Part shown: positions 43,873 through 57,499 of the stretch, in pieces
Numbering within the stretch: the first letter of the stretch is position 1
How the letters are laid out: each line of letters starts with the position of its first letter
Assembly (NCBI RefSeq): GCF_018294505.1
Contig: NC_057802.1
Span: 310,145,137 to 310,209,136 of the forward strand
DNA: 64,000 nucleotides
Direction of reading: 5' to 3'
DNA from: Triticum aestivum
Taxonomy: Eukaryota > Streptophyta > Magnoliopsida > Poales > Poaceae
Notes under the pieces: model-generated
What the model was told of the DNA's origin: nothing
Database searches by the model: none
What the model saw: only the letters and a program-made list of their open reading frames with translations
Translations under genes and position numbers: made by a program

Positions 43873-44387
43873 CGGGAGAGGGAGAGGGAGGGCTCGGCGG
43901 CGGCGCACGGAAGAGGGAGAGGGAGGGCTCGGCGACGGTGCACGGGAAGGGAGAGCTCGGCGGCTAGGGCTGGTGTGGCCAGAGGCGAGGGAGGCCACCG
44001 GCTTATATAGCCGTGCCGCGCCCGTGTGTACGCGTGCGCGTGAGGGGAGGCGTCGGCGCGCTGCCCCGTGACGCGCCGCCCGTGAGGAATCAATGGCAAG
44101 GCTGACCGGCGGCAACCTTGCCATTGATTCCCCGCGGGAAACCGAGGCGTTGGGGGAAGACGAGGCGCGGTGTCGCTGACGCGGCTGGCCCGCGGCTCTT
44201 TCGCGCCAAAACCGCTCGCCCGGGCGCCCCCCCAGCGCGCCGGGTTCGGCCTGGGTCCGCGGCGCTGATTTCGGCCCAGGTCGACGAAAATCGGGCTCCT
44301 GAAGGCGCGACTGAGCTGTTTTTTCGGCGCCGGCGCGAAAAAATCCCCTGAGGGGGCCTTTCTGGGGCGCAGCTAGAGATGCTCTAA

Positions 44388-45925
44388 GTGTCATTGATTT
44401 AGTACAAAGCTTAGTATAGGAGTAGTTGGCTACAAGGAAATAGTATTTCATTAACATATGGTCCATCTTTCACTATCAGAAAACCTCTTGATGCCCGCTA
44501 CAACCAGCTTCTCTTCTCTCCCGTCTAACGCAGAAAAACACAATATTTAAGTTCTTATAGCCCACTTACATCCGAAAAGTGTCTGCAGAGCCAAGCTCCA
44601 TTGATCTTCATGTTATTTTTTCAGCAAAAATACTTTTTCCACACCTACAGAAAGTCTAAGAAAAGTATACATGTAGACATATATTTGTGGTATGCATGTA
44701 CAAAATTTCATGAACATATATATTCATATGTGATGTACAATAAAAAGACAAATACACAAATTAAAATGGACTCCTTTTTTTGTATTTGGGCAAGATATTT
44801 GTCTTTTTATGTAATTTTATACATAATTGAAGAATACGATATTTATTTGGATGTCTTTTTTGGCATATTTTGAAACCTCTAAATATAACCTGATTTTTAT
44901 ATATTTTGAAAAACAAGCTCGATGGAGCTTGGTCTTTTGCAACGCCAGTTTACATCACCTTATTATACCTCCTCTCACGACTCTTCCATCTATGTCAACC
45001 GCAGCCATCTCCCGGATAGCACTCCGTCGCATTTTCCAAGCAACCTTATGACGAGAAAAGGTGGCCTGGCCCAGATCACCTGGACGTCCATGTATGCCTC
45101 TCTTGAAAAGAGATGCACTTGAGCCCCAGAGCCAAAACGCTCAGTACTTTTTTGAGAGACCAAGCGAGTAAACTATTGCAAGTAAAACTTTCACACGATT
45201 AATGTTCCAGAAGGACAACGACACAGCATCAACCTAGCAAAGACAACATGAAATAATAAACTACAGATCGATTAAAATTTCACCAAATGTGTGAAAGCAT
45301 ATTACGCATGTGGAAGAAAAAAACTCAGTTAACATTGACGATTATTTGTCTGGACAGACCGAAATACAATATCAATGTCCAGGATTAACTTGGCTAATTT
45401 ACAACCATGGGGACCAAATGTTGCAAAAGTAGGGCAACCCCCAGTACATCCAACTACTGCAAACAACACATCATGGTTCACAAAAGTTTGAGATTAACAA
45501 CTGTTTTATGCCAAAAATTGTTGTAGTCCAACAAGCGTGCAGGTAGCTATCTTCGACAAAAAGAACCACCAGGCAACAAATTCAAGATCGGCTTCGACAA
45601 AAGAATCGTAACATCCTGTTGCTGCCAAGCAACAAACCCTGGCGAAGCCTCATTGTAACTGGGATGAAAGGTTTTGGCCTTCCACCATATGCAAGATGAC
45701 AACGAAAAGGTACAAGCTGGAACAGAGATAATCACCGGAGATTGAAGAGATCTCAGCTCCCAATCAATAATATACTCTTCAAATGAATGCATCAAGTTAA
45801 TCACTGCGCACAAAACACCTTCCCACTTGGATATCTTGCCGTGCACTTTGGTTAGTTGGGCACTGGCTCCAGTTCCAAATATATTTCTGTTCCAGCTGTA
45901 ACCAGGCAGCAACTAGTTGGCGCAT
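44388..45925. other. Intergenic DNA and 3' flank of NAA15
   Basis: A+T-rich, no ORF of note. It contains the 3' untranslated region of NAA15, whose stop codon is at 45928-45926 on the minus strand; the polyadenylation site could not be fixed by eye. Confidence 0.6.
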
Positions 45926-48900
45926 TTACCTCATGCTAAGGTTGCTCAGATCATCCACAACATGCACGGTCCCATTCAAACTGTGTGCGTCTCCCTCAAG
46001 TTTTGCTTGTGGGCTTGGTACATCTCCATTTTCTGGTGAACTCTCGGAAGTACTGCCGGGAATATGTGCAGTAATAGCACTTTTCACACCTTCGAAGTAG
46101 GTTGAGCATGGAAAATATTCAGCACAGCGTACCTTCCACCCTGCAGAGATACTGAGGTTAATCCTGACAATATACAACTAAAAATAAGAATCTATTGGCC
46201 CGGTATACAGGCAAACCATACCAGGCCAGCATCCAGCGCAGTTCAGTATTGTAAGTAATCGGTTTTTCTCAAATATATGTATTCATTTTAGCAACCAACA
46301 TATTATAGCAGCAGAAAGAGAAGACTTGTCCATTGCCCTCAAAAACATAAATGTAAGGTGAAAATAAACAATTTGGGCATTGCCATATTGAAACTTACTG
46401 TTTGCAACATCCTGATCAGCAAAAACAGTATCCAGCAATTTATGAACATCAATACAATCTTGAATGCCCCATTCCTTAATGGGACCAAGCACACCATTTC
46501 TGCAGAAAGTTCAGATGATATAAATACTATGTACACAGCAAGTGAATAAAATCAGAGGCATATTCTTCTTCCATGTCTTTACCCTGACGCTGTGTTATTT
46601 GTTGAGTCTTCAATTAATTTAATCGCCTGCAGCTTCTTATCCGGCTCCAAGAGGTACATCATTTCAGCTGCAGCTGCTCTGTGTGTCAAAGAAGCTAGCA
46701 AAGAACGATTTGAGTTAGTAAAATTCGTGGTCAAGAAAAGGTCCATAAACCGAAAAATGAAGATAATTACCGTTGTGCTTTTCAAGGAAGTTTATATTTA
46801 CTTCAACAAGAGATTTCCCGTGTAATTGCCTGCAAGAACTCGCTGGTCAGATAAACTGGAGTAAATGCATACTGATAAAATTAATCGCCATTTCAGAACC
46901 TTAGATCTGGTCGTTCAGCTTCCAGAACATTCCATATTAATTTCTCAGAATCAGTTGCTGGGGCCGGAAGATTGTTTATCCTATGGAAGAATCTTATCTG
47001 CAAATAAAATAAAGAACCAAGTTGAATATCTTTATAGCTAACAGTCAGCTCATGATAAAAAAATAAATGAAATATGAACAATATGTACACATTCCATATT
47101 AACACATGCTAAATACACTCCAAGCATAGTAATAGTAATGCTAACAAAGCAATACTAAATTCTCGACAACAAACAATAACCTAAACAGATTAGAAGCTAA
47201 AAGGTAAGCACTAGGTCATATATAGTGGCAATAAACTCCTAGTCATCCAGTTCCTAAAAGAGGATTCCATTTGTGGTTTATGCAATTGGTCAACAAACAT
47301 ACTTGGTAGATTTCATTGAATTGAACAAGTTATATCCTCCAGAAGAATTTAAGTAATTATTCCTGTAATATAATGGTCATTCCTTACAGGGCAATTACTC
47401 AGCACATCATCTGCAGAGTATACACCGGTAAAACGTTGTACAGGGTTCGGCTCACCAACTTCTTCCATCCAAACCAAGAGAAAAACTCAGTTCAAAAGGC
47501 ACTGCTAAATACAAAGTGCACCCAGCGTTTATGGTCTGACTCCTTATAGCAACACAAATAAAAGAATAAACCCAACAAAGGTAAACAAACTGTGTTGCTT
47601 CCAAACAAATATGCAGATTTATAGTGCCAATCTCAGGCTAACGGAATATAGATAAATATGCACAGCCAAACCAGACCTCTAGAGAAAATGATCTTGACGC
47701 ACTCATAAATAAAAATGAAAAATAATTTTATGGCATTCCGAATTTTGATAGAAAAATCAAAGGTGCAATTTTGGATGCTTACCAAACTTCGGTGACTGTC
47801 TGGATTATTTTCGTCCAATTTAATGAGCTGCTTGACCGCCTGTGACAAGAGATAGATAAAGAAAACTAAGAAGCCTATATAACAGATTAAGATAGTGTAT
47901 CTAGTTCAACTTTTAAACACTACTGCATCTGTTCCTAAGTACTCCCTCCGTAACTTGATATAAGACCTTTTTTGACACTATCAATAGTGCCAATAGTGTC
48001 AAAAAACATCTTATATTAAGTTACGGAGGGAGTAGATAATTATGTTTGCAGGTAAACTTTCCCGTAAAAAAAATGTTTGCAGGTAAGCTTTGTATACCAC
48101 AATTGCTCTGATAGAAGTAATATTAGTACATCTGTCATAAAAGTTCTGAAATATTAAGAAACAAACTAATATATTGCTGTAAAACCTAATGCTTAAAGGC
48201 GGTATATTTAGGAACATCTTCAACGAACGAAACAATTTCCACTTCAAACAAAGCACTACGCAGTACTATTTTTAATGTGCAGATCACTCGGTTTTCATCT
48301 TCCACAACCCCACATACACCAACTAAGCAATAACGGCAGGTAATTCAATGGCATCATAAAGAAACATGATGTAGGAAAGATGAGCATCAGTCTATCAACA
48401 ATGTAAGGAAAGCAACAGATGTTCTCTCAATTATAATCAAGCGATACCATATCTTAAATTCTTAATGGGGTAAAATTTATTTCCAGCAAAAGAAAAGGAA
48501 AAAAACAGAAGACTGGGATATCCCCAAAAATGAGGTGCATAATACCATACCTGAAAAGCGAGTAAAACCTTTTGCTTTCGCATGTTCAGTTCAAATGAAA
48601 GTATATGAGTTTCTAATGAATCTGACGAGTTATTCTGCAGAAGCTTCAAATATTTTGTGGCTTCTGCAAGTGGATCTTCAACCTGGAAACAGAAATGCAT
48701 AAAATAAAGACGAAATCATTCAATGACCTAAAAAGATAAAAACTAATGTTTCTAAAAGTACAATACTACGAGTACAACTGATCACATAGAAAAAGAATAC
48801 CTGGACCAATTTTTCACCGTGTGGGTCCAAATCAACTGGCCTTGCTTGTTGTTTCTTCCCAGATTTCGAACTGTTGGTTGAAGTTGTTTCATCCTCTTGT

Positions 48901-51900
48901 TTCTCTTCAGCCTCCTGGGGAGATTTAAGGGAAAATTAAGACAGACTTAGCAGTGATACATCTAAAACAAAGTTCTGTAGGTTACCCTTTTAGCTCGAGC
49001 TTCTGCCTTCTTCTGTTTTTGCCTCAACTTCTTCCTCTGGGCAGCTGGCAGTTTTGACAACTCATCATTCTCCTCAGCAGATGATTTTAATGGAGAATCA
49101 TGTAATTTCATGTAACACCTACAATTTTTAACAATAGCTTTAGAAAAATCTCGGACGGGAAGTACAAAATAATTGATAGACAGACCAATAGGAACCATTA
49201 CCTGATAGCCCCTGCAGCAGCCTTGTGGAAGTATTCATGAGCATGCAAACGGTCTTGAAACTTCAGCATAGAAACGTACGCCCGAAGTGTCATCTTCCGT
49301 AAGCAATATGAATGGAAGTCAAACTGATCTTCAGTCATATCAGTGTAATGCTTTTCAACAGCCAAGAAATTTTTCAGAGCCCGGCCAAGATCACCTTGAC
49401 GAAAATAACTCTCGCCAGAAGCAAGTTCGTACCTTAAAGAGATCATCGACTTAGAGAGTGAAGAAAAAAATAGACACTTAATGGTGGAGGAGGGAGGGAA
49501 GCATGTACCACATGCACTGCATGTCATGGAGATTATTGTGCTGGTCTCCATCTTTTGTAAACAAGACAGCAGTCTTCTCAGCTAGCCCGACCTTCACAAG
49601 TCACAAAATAAGCAGTTAAATGTGTAGTGTTTGCTGACAAAAGGTTCGCTGGTGTCTGTTTTACTATTACATCAGCGGAACCGTGCAAAAATGTAGTTGT
49701 GTTTCTAACTGAATATACCTGATCGGCTTGAAGCATCTGCATTACACACTCGCTGTTTAAATAACGATCAGCAAGGTCCATGGACCTAGCTTCATCCGCT
49801 AATGCTGCTGCTGCAGAAAAATTGCCAGCATGTTGCAAAATATTCCCCTGAAATAAAGCATGTGCACTAGCAGAGTTATTTACAGAGAATTATGCCATCT
49901 AAACACAATGTACGGTGAAACAAAGTAAGAGTAGTTACTACTCCCTCCGTTCCATAATATAGAAGGTGCACATGCTTTTCAAGATATAAGTTTGACCATA
50001 GATTTAACCAATGAAATGTGGGTTTTATGTCATAGAAAATATACCATTGAATTTGTATCCGAAAGAAGTTTTCAATGGAATAATTCTTCAGTAACATGAT
50101 TTACGTATTATTGGTCTAATTGATGGTCAAAGTTTTATCTCGAAAAGCATGTGCACCTTATATTCTGGAATGGAGGGAATATTATTTAGAGGGGGCGAGA
50201 AGAGCAAAAAAGTACGAGTGTAAGACCAGTAGATTGGAGAAAGAAATTTTGCAGATTGGAAAGGTAAGACAAGAAATGGTTAGCAAGGGTAAACAACTCC
50301 TTTTTTAGGAGAATGCAGCAGAAATATGTTGGGTATTTCATTATTAAAGAGGAGGAGGGGGGTCCAAAGAAAGACCAAACCAGCAGTGCAAGATTACAGA
50401 AATGTCAAAAATTAGGATAAGACGTTTTTGCAGTTTAATTTAAACTACGTTTTTGCAGTTTAACTTAAACTGCAAAAATGTCTTACATTAAGTTACAGAG
50501 GTTGTATTAAACTAGCAATTGGCACCAAACGAAACCATTTAAGTAAGAATGAAATTTCAGTTCAAAAGAACTGAAATTTACAGGAAATCCTATATTGGAG
50601 AAATGGTGATGCTGCTTAATTGCATACCAAGGAAAACACAATTGCGCATGGGGAGAGAATTTACCTTTATGGAGTACAAATCAATGACAGTTGGCGTGTG
50701 TAAAATGGCCTCGTCAATTTTATCCAGAGCAATATCATACTGGCTCCTTCTGTCATAGTGCTGCATCATGACATGTGACAAACATAATGATGCAACTTCA
50801 AAAGATATATTTGAAAATAACTCGGTGGTTTATCAGGTAATATGCAGGTGTTCACACCAAATGCTAACCTGAGAAACCAACAGCAGAGTCCACATGAGTG
50901 TGGATGGAGGTTCTATCTGCGAACTGCAGGGAGAAACCGTTAAAGAAATACGTGACAATTTACAGATTAAGTCAAAACTACAGGTTCAGGGACAGCTCAA
51001 ACTAGCAATGGCTAGTGCTAACACATGACTACTTCCAAGGAGTATGATAGGTAGCGGGTTTTTTAAGAAGCCACATGCTTGAAAAGAATGATAGAACACT
51101 TTCAAGTTACAATTTGCTGCATTACAGCCGAGAACGGTATAGGAGTTCTGGCAGCATCAAAATTCTGCACAATTTGGCATACATCAACCATACCAAGTTT
51201 CACGTGCATCATTGTTCCTTGTGTAAGAATGGTTGATAAGATGCCTTGCAGAGAAATTCCTCTAGATACCCCTTCCAGGCGGATTCTAGCACATTATTTT
51301 TTGGCTTTTTGCATCTTTAAAGACGCCAACTAAGTGATGAGCAGCTAAGTTAATTAACCTAATATTGCAGTAGAAGCATATAACCATATTGTTGTGCTAC
51401 TACATACATGTTCGCTAAGTTGACTAAAAATCGAAAACGGTCTCAGTTTGGTAACAAAAAATTCAAAACCTGATATCAAGTTTTGCCCGATAAAGGTGCC
51501 AAGCAATAATTTTACAGTTTAAGATGAGCTGTGATCAATAACACTAATGAGGATATGGGAAGAATGATAAAACTGACAATAATGACCAGGCAAAAAAGAT
51601 TACCTTCCAGGAAAGCATCCAGAAGTCCTAATTGAATCTTCTAGCTTAAGAAATAATTGCTCCAATATGTTTGCCTGTTAATGAGATTAACAATTTCCCG
51701 TAAATGGTTTGTAGCACAAACAAGAAATAAGAAAAAGAAAATGCTGTTGACTAGTATAGCTTGTGTTACCTTGCCAGGATGCTCATAAAGCGGGCTTAAA
51801 TCAGAGAAAAGTGACGGCACTCCCTAAAAGATATGGGACACATTACAATCAGCAATAACAATGAGTAACAGCATGCTCCCAGTAAACCCAATAAAAATCA

Positions 51901-54900
51901 TCACACAGCCAGAGACCACGAGACACCTTCGAGGTACTAACAAACCATCACTTTAAAATTATGTGATTACCTTGGTTAATAGTGGTCTGACATAATTATC
52001 TGCTGCCTCCTGGAATTTCTCACCTTCTAGGAAATCAAGAGGTATGCGCTGTTGCACAGAGGGTATGAGAAAAACTTGGATTAATAAGTTGGTGGTTATA
52101 TGGCCTACTTACAGTCAATACGGATGAGAAAATAACATTTAACTTCGCATGTAAAACAAAATATTATCATGGAAATGCAAAACAAATGATGTATGCCTGC
52201 ATCAAGGGTAATTTTGCAGTGTCCACAAAGGTCTCAACCATGGATATAAGGAAGAACCAACAAAACTGGTATCAATGCAAATGAGATTAGTAGATGGTTT
52301 ACCTTAACAGCCGATGACCAACTATATTCTTCCTTGAGTGAATTGTATAATGCACTTAATCGTTCAACATCATCAGCGGAATATTGACCATTTTCAGAGT
52401 ATAGGCCAAGGCACTTCTGCACAGCTATGAGGTACCTGAATAGAACAGGGCAACAACCAATTCTAGAGTATCAGAAGTAGGTTACCATACCAGCCAGGAC
52501 TGTATACACAATGCAGTGAGGTATAGTATTTTATTCTAAGTTGCTAACATAGAAAATAGTTACAGAACCCAGCTGGCATTAGACTTATAGGTCAAATTTT
52601 GTGATAGTTTCCCTTTTATCACGAACGTGTGGCTCTTATTGCATTATGTTACGAGGGAGATTAATATCACCTGCCGAATCAAAAATACCAACATTTAAGC
52701 CTAGAAGGGTTAGGGTTTAGGTGTGAGCCAATTGCTGAAGAGAGGTTAATCAACTGTATGCAAAGTTTTGCAACACAGACATTGTGTATGTGGAGGAAGA
52801 CGATCAATTGTAACCAACATCAGAATACAAGTACTGTAGTTGGTCGAATTGCTCAATCGGCTAAGATTAAATTTGCATCTGGTTACAATAAAATGCTATC
52901 TAGGTCACATACATGAAAATGATATGGTAAGATGGCAATTCACCAAAGCTTCTAAACGCATGTCTAGTGATAAAATTTAAGCTGGTTAAAAAAAATAGCT
53001 CCTAAATAAAGGTATCCTATGAATGACAACAGCACCTAAAATACAGGTACCTATGTAAGTTGACGAAAATAAACATAACATGTAAACAAAATGGCAGCAT
53101 AAGTACATAGACATAAACTACCAACAAAGACACGTGAGAGAATGAGTACAAGCAACTTACTTGTAGTTATCAGGATTCATAAAAAGGAGGGACCTATATA
53201 TTTTCTCTGCCTCCTCAAAACGGCCAAGTTTCAACAAAATGCAGGCCATTTGTTCTCTGAATGAGAGCTTATCAACCTAGCAGACAAAATTCAAGAAGCG
53301 AACATGTTACAGACAGTTCTACTTTTTTCCCTTCAAACATAGAAAGATACAACTTACAATTTTACTCTCCATCTTGTGCATCTCCTGAAGGGCTCTGTCC
53401 AGCATCCCACATTCCTCAAGCAACGATATCTGTGCAACAATAATAGCAATGAATAGTGAAATAATGTAAGCTATTTCTCGAGTTAGAGCATGAAGAAAGC
53501 TTTGAAATTAAGGGTGGAGCAGGGAAAGGTTGAAGACAGATAATTGTATAGCACACTGAAACCATGTCCTTCCTCCAGTCACAAGTGACATTTGAGAAAT
53601 TGGCATGGAGCCCACAGCACAACTTTGACCAGTTATTCTATTTTCACTATTTCTGTAAAGGTTACTGATGTTATAGTCATGAAGGATTGTTTTTAGACTA
53701 TACATATCACCTCCATATGTTCAACTTTAATGTTCATAAAGATATTGATGACTGAAGTTAGCATTGTATATTCTTTGTTTGATGAAGTAAGAAAAGGTAC
53801 TAGATATGAATTGACTGATTTAGACAACAAACTTTATCTAGCACGAGGAAGTGGGGGTAAAGTAATAGAACTAATATAATGCACGCAGAAAGAACGTTAC
53901 ACCAAAAATACTAATAAGTATGGTAACTCGACATGTAAAGAAAATCCAGATGGGACAAAATTAACAAAGCAAAAAAAAACAGCCGGGTTCAAAGAGATGG
54001 GCAGCAAGTAGTACTGTAGCATCAGTATTACAGAATGCTTATAAACCATTCCCAAAGATTTCTTTTGAGAGCATATGTCAGCAATTACATGCAGGTTTAA
54101 CAATAACCAAACCATGATATGACAAACACATAGGATGCTATTGATAACTGATCTGTCGGGAATTATGATAAGAGTTCACTGTACGCTTAAAGTAAACCAA
54201 TACATTATTACTGGTACTGCAATGCCGGCTCAGGAAAGGGAGAGACGTGTACCTTATACAAAAGCATTTCACCATGTTCATACCGCTCGTTTTCTGGGGG
54301 ATAATCATCTTCCAGTGTCCCCTCATATGCCTCCAGTACTTCTATTGCCTTTGAAGAGCTGCAGGTGGGTACCGAAACAACGATATTAGTGGTGAATTTT
54401 CGTATCACAGAGGTTACAGCCTGCCATACATGCAATAGTACGCAGCTTGTGAATAATGATGCGAGAAAATCCTCACAACTGATATAGCAAGAAGGTAAGA
54501 CAAAAATATACTACTATTGATCTGCCAAAAAAGTACACATGTGGCATTATGTGCATTCATTATGCTATGCTGTTTTGGCAGCAATTCAATAGACGATGCA
54601 TTATAGGCATCCAAAGTTGGTCCATACTTAATGCTGACATGTGGCAGATCACACAAGATCTTACTTGAATTCAAAAGAGGTTCAAATAGTAACGTCTGGT
54701 ACTGGAATTTTATCATTCTATGTTTAACATATGAATTGAGCTGGAGTCCCAGGCCCTATTTGCTCAATTGGTCATATGGTTTAATTGATTGATCTAGATC
54801 AACTCAACATAACCAAGAAAGTGGCATACTTGGAACTCAAATGATGAGATACGGCAAAGCCAATCCAGTTCATGCGGTGGTTCGGCTTTAATGTCAGAAG

Positions 54901-56777
54901 CTGTTGTCTAGTCTCAACAAAGCCAGACAAGTCCCTCATTTGCGCCTGTGAAAAAGAAAAAATAACATTCATTCACTGGAAGGCAGAAAACCTTTATTTC
55001 TAACACGTCATATCACTGAAAAAACAAGTTTCATGTAATGCTAGGAGTGCCATGTAATGTTACCAATACTGGTAACAAAAAAAAATGTCCAACACAAAAG
55101 TTGGTTTCACTTATCCAGTACTAAGAGTTCAACAAAATCAAATGTTTGGAATCCAAATATGTGCACATGCTTATTGGCCAATTCATCAATGATGAACAAT
55201 AGATGAAGCATTACATGACCGCGGGGGCGGGGGGAGTTAAGTTGAATGCAGCTATATGTTAGGTGTGAATTGGTTTACCCAGAAAATAGGGGGGAAAGCA
55301 ATGGATTGTTGTACCAACCTGGAGAAGTGACAAATCACGCAAAATTTCAATATTGTCTGGATCGATCCTCAAAGCATTTCTGTAACATTTTATAGCTTCT
55401 CTGTATTCTCTATCTGATCTGTAAAGTAAACCATACACATGCCAGCACACATGACTCTTCAGATCATTCTGCAAATGTTTAATTCGATCGATACATATCA
55501 GTTACATTTTTATAATCAACTTAATCGTCACAAAACAAAATTTGGACTAAATCTGCTGTGATTAAGAACCTTCAAGCCACGGCGAACAAGCTCGTATGCT
55601 TCAGATTTCCGATCCATACAATTTAGTGTCAAACCTTTCATCGATAAAGTTTCTACAAGAAACGAGACAAAGTAGTATGCGATCAGAGGAGGCTGCATGG
55701 AGCAAGAGAGTAACACAGAAGGTTGAACAAAATCAAATGCTATCTTTCTGACCTCCATGTTCGGGAAACTTCTTTAATATGGAATCTGCGGCCTTCAGCC
55801 CTTTCTTATACTGCTTAGTTTCATATGATTTCTGTGCATGCAAACATAAAACATCAGAAACTTGGGAGTACGGAATGTTAAGAGGGGAACATGCCATTAT
55901 GCCATAGTAGATATACATGCAATCCCGGTATGAAGCAGAATCATGCAAGACTCAAAAGTTGCACTGTCTGCATGTCTACAGTGCAAATTATTGTAACTTT
56001 TAACTGTTCTATAAAAGTGTTATCAGAAATACACTCAAATGATCAAAACACTAAACAAGAAACCCCAGGTACTATAAAATGTTCAATGTTGTATCCCTCC
56101 TGCATAGCTAGTACAGTTACCATAAAAGGTTCAACAGGCCAATATAGTAACACTCCAACCGGCGACCAGTATTGGCCTTTCAGCTATCACCGAATGCTAC
56201 TGGACAATGTTAAGATGAAGTTCACATGACAAGATAAAATTTATTAACATGAAACTACGAGAAGGAGTTGATGTCAGATTAGATATAACATGACACTGAA
56301 TTCATTGCTGTGATTGAACTACAGATACCAATAAGGTCCAGAATACATGATATATTTGGCTTTTAGCACCAGCAACTTCACAAAGTCAGCCTTGCGGGAT
56401 AAAGTACATGTCGACCCCAACTGCGAAGCAAACTAGCCACTCTACTGGCGAAACGACCGTCTCCCAAGCAAAAGCTTCTCTGAGACACCTACTGATCTAA
56501 CCCTCGCAAATCAAAGCTTCACCTCGGCCAGACACCAACCCAACGACCCGAGCAATCACCTAGGCAAAGAAACCCCTGCGCACGGCCACTCCCCTAGAGC
56601 ATCTCCAATCGTTTGGCTGCATCCAGACTGTCGAATCGAGCGGAGCGCGGCTACGGAGCAGCGGATTCAGAGGCCGAACAGATCGATTCGAGTAGCGAGG
56701 GGAGAAGCGAGGGGCGGGGTGCTTACGACGATGACTTTGAAGAGGTTGGCCTCCTTGGCCGGGAGCGAGGAGCCCAT
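45926..56777 (-). CDS. NAA15: NAA15, auxiliary subunit of N-terminal acetyltransferase A (NatA)
   Basis: 26 coding exons, all GT-AG, give 907 residues: 56777-56727, 55831-55753, 55652-55570, 55468-55319, 54945-54830, 54358-54253, 53429-53358, 53276-53161, 52435-52303, 52048-51971, 51823-51770, 51674-51604, 50923-50869, 50760-50665, 49847-49719, 49591-49509, 49432-49202, 49118-48986, 48914-48801, 48682-48551, 47839-47783, 46997-46900, 46829-46771, 46694-46583, 46499-46399, 46140-45926. Exon lengths keep phase throughout with no stop. The start [13 protein letters not shown] and blocks such as [16 protein letters not shown] and [21 protein letters not shown] are those of plant NAA15. It is a TPR superhelix (NARP1 family) with a Lys-rich [15 protein letters not shown] segment near residue 600. 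It holds the catalytic NAA10 and docks NatA on the ribosome, acetylating nascent N-termini in the cytosol. Length is close to the Arabidopsis protein. It appears functional. Confidence 0.96.
47942..48032. mobile_element. Stowaway (Tc1/Mariner) MITE in NAA15 intron 20
   Basis: 91 bp hairpin with TIRs ctccctccgtaacttgata ... tatcaagttacggagggag-type ends and a TA duplication (47940-47941, 48033-48034). The two arms are almost perfectly complementary. Confidence 0.93.
49941..50179. mobile_element. Stowaway MITE in NAA15 intron 14
   Basis: About 239 bp with ends ctccctccgttccataatat and its inverted, slightly diverged partner (tattctggaatggaggga), and a TA duplication at 49939-49940 / 50180-50181. 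It is a typical Triticeae Thalos/Stowaway-like MITE. Confidence 0.9.
50416..50506. mobile_element. Degraded Mariner-type MITE in NAA15 intron 14
   Basis: Hairpin-forming 'ataagacgtttttgcagttt' arms with the partner 'aaactgcaaaaatgtcttac', plus an 'attaagttacagagg' end reminiscent of the Stowaway terminus. The left terminus is lost. Confidence 0.7.
56597..56620 (+). repeat. Isolated Harbinger-type terminus
   Basis: gagcatctccaatcgtttgg resembles the left terminal repeat at 30687. No matching right end was found nearby. It lies in NAA15 intron 1, about 110 bp downstream of the exon 1 donor, so it may be a truncated MITE or chance. Confidence 0.35.
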
Positions 56778-57499
56778 GGCTGCGGCGGCGCGGCGCGGCG
56801 CGGCGAGGCGAACCCTAGGGGGGCGGGGGTGAGGCGAGGGTTTTGGAGCCGCGAGGCGGCGGGTGGACTGTCTAAGTTGTGGTGTGGTGCGTGCGTGGCC
56901 GCTTCGGCCGCAAGGAACCCTACCCGTCTCTTGTGTCGCTGGAAGCAACGATGACCCGACGCGAGACTTGTACAGGGAGCTAACTCTTGTTTTTGTTTTG
57001 TTTTATTTACTTTTCTTTCGATTCAAATCAACGAGCTTTATTGATGCTTAGCCAGGATTACAATCACATGCTGCAGAACATCAGCGAGAAAAAGATGGAA
57101 TGCAGTTCGTCCAAAAAAAAACCTTTTTCCCATATCAAGGGTTTGGTCGGCCCTCCTCCCCTCCACACTCTCGCTCCGGGAGCTAGCGGAGCGCAAGTTA
57201 AAAATTCCGAAGAGAAGGAATAGGTGCGCTGCAGATCCTCAAATTTGCCGAAGCTAGTGGATCACCGAACAGCTCCTAACTTCCCTATTTAGCATATATG
57301 TAAGGCACTTCAGTCGCATCCCGACTAATATATCTCATTTAGAAGGTCCGGAAATTTGAACTAAACTCTACCGTTTTATTAAAATTTGTCGATTCCCAAA
57401 ACTTAATAACTTGTTGAGCTTCATTTTTAATGTGCACCTTGCGGATCCGTTGATCGATCATGTGCTCGTCTTCATCTCGTAAGGTAAGGGCTTTCATTT
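56778..57499 (-). promoter_or_regulatory. NAA15 5' leader and promoter region
   Basis: GC-rich 5' leader (56778-56950) ahead of the ATG on the minus strand, with aaccctcgcc- and ccctagggttcgcc-type elements. Further upstream it becomes T-rich (56990-57040), then ordinary. No TATA box could be assigned confidently. No gene is visible on the plus strand. Confidence 0.5.

Larger units (their letters stand above)
30687..44384 (-). mobile_element. PIF/Harbinger-like DNA transposon, split by a Sirevirus
   Basis: Terminal inverted repeats GAGCATCTCCAACAG (30687-30701) and, on the minus strand, GAGCATCTCTAGCTG (44384-44370) are of the type ending many grass PIF/Harbinger elements, with a taa TSD. 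Without the Sirevirus and one TSD copy it is about 1.83 kb. The GC-rich interior carries one minus-strand gene (43872 to 30940) that is not a DDE transposase, so the element is non-autonomous. Confidence 0.82.

Noticed and set aside
43558..44466. 302-codon minus-strand frame as a full gene
   Set aside because: Its first part is low-complexity, crosses the Harbinger terminus at 44384, and its stop is created by the Sirevirus LTR; only 43872-43561 looks like coding sequence.
51079..51333. 84-codon plus-strand ORF in a NAA15 intron
   Set aside because: No recognisable product, and it lies opposite to the host gene; treated as intron sequence, although a captured fragment cannot be excluded.
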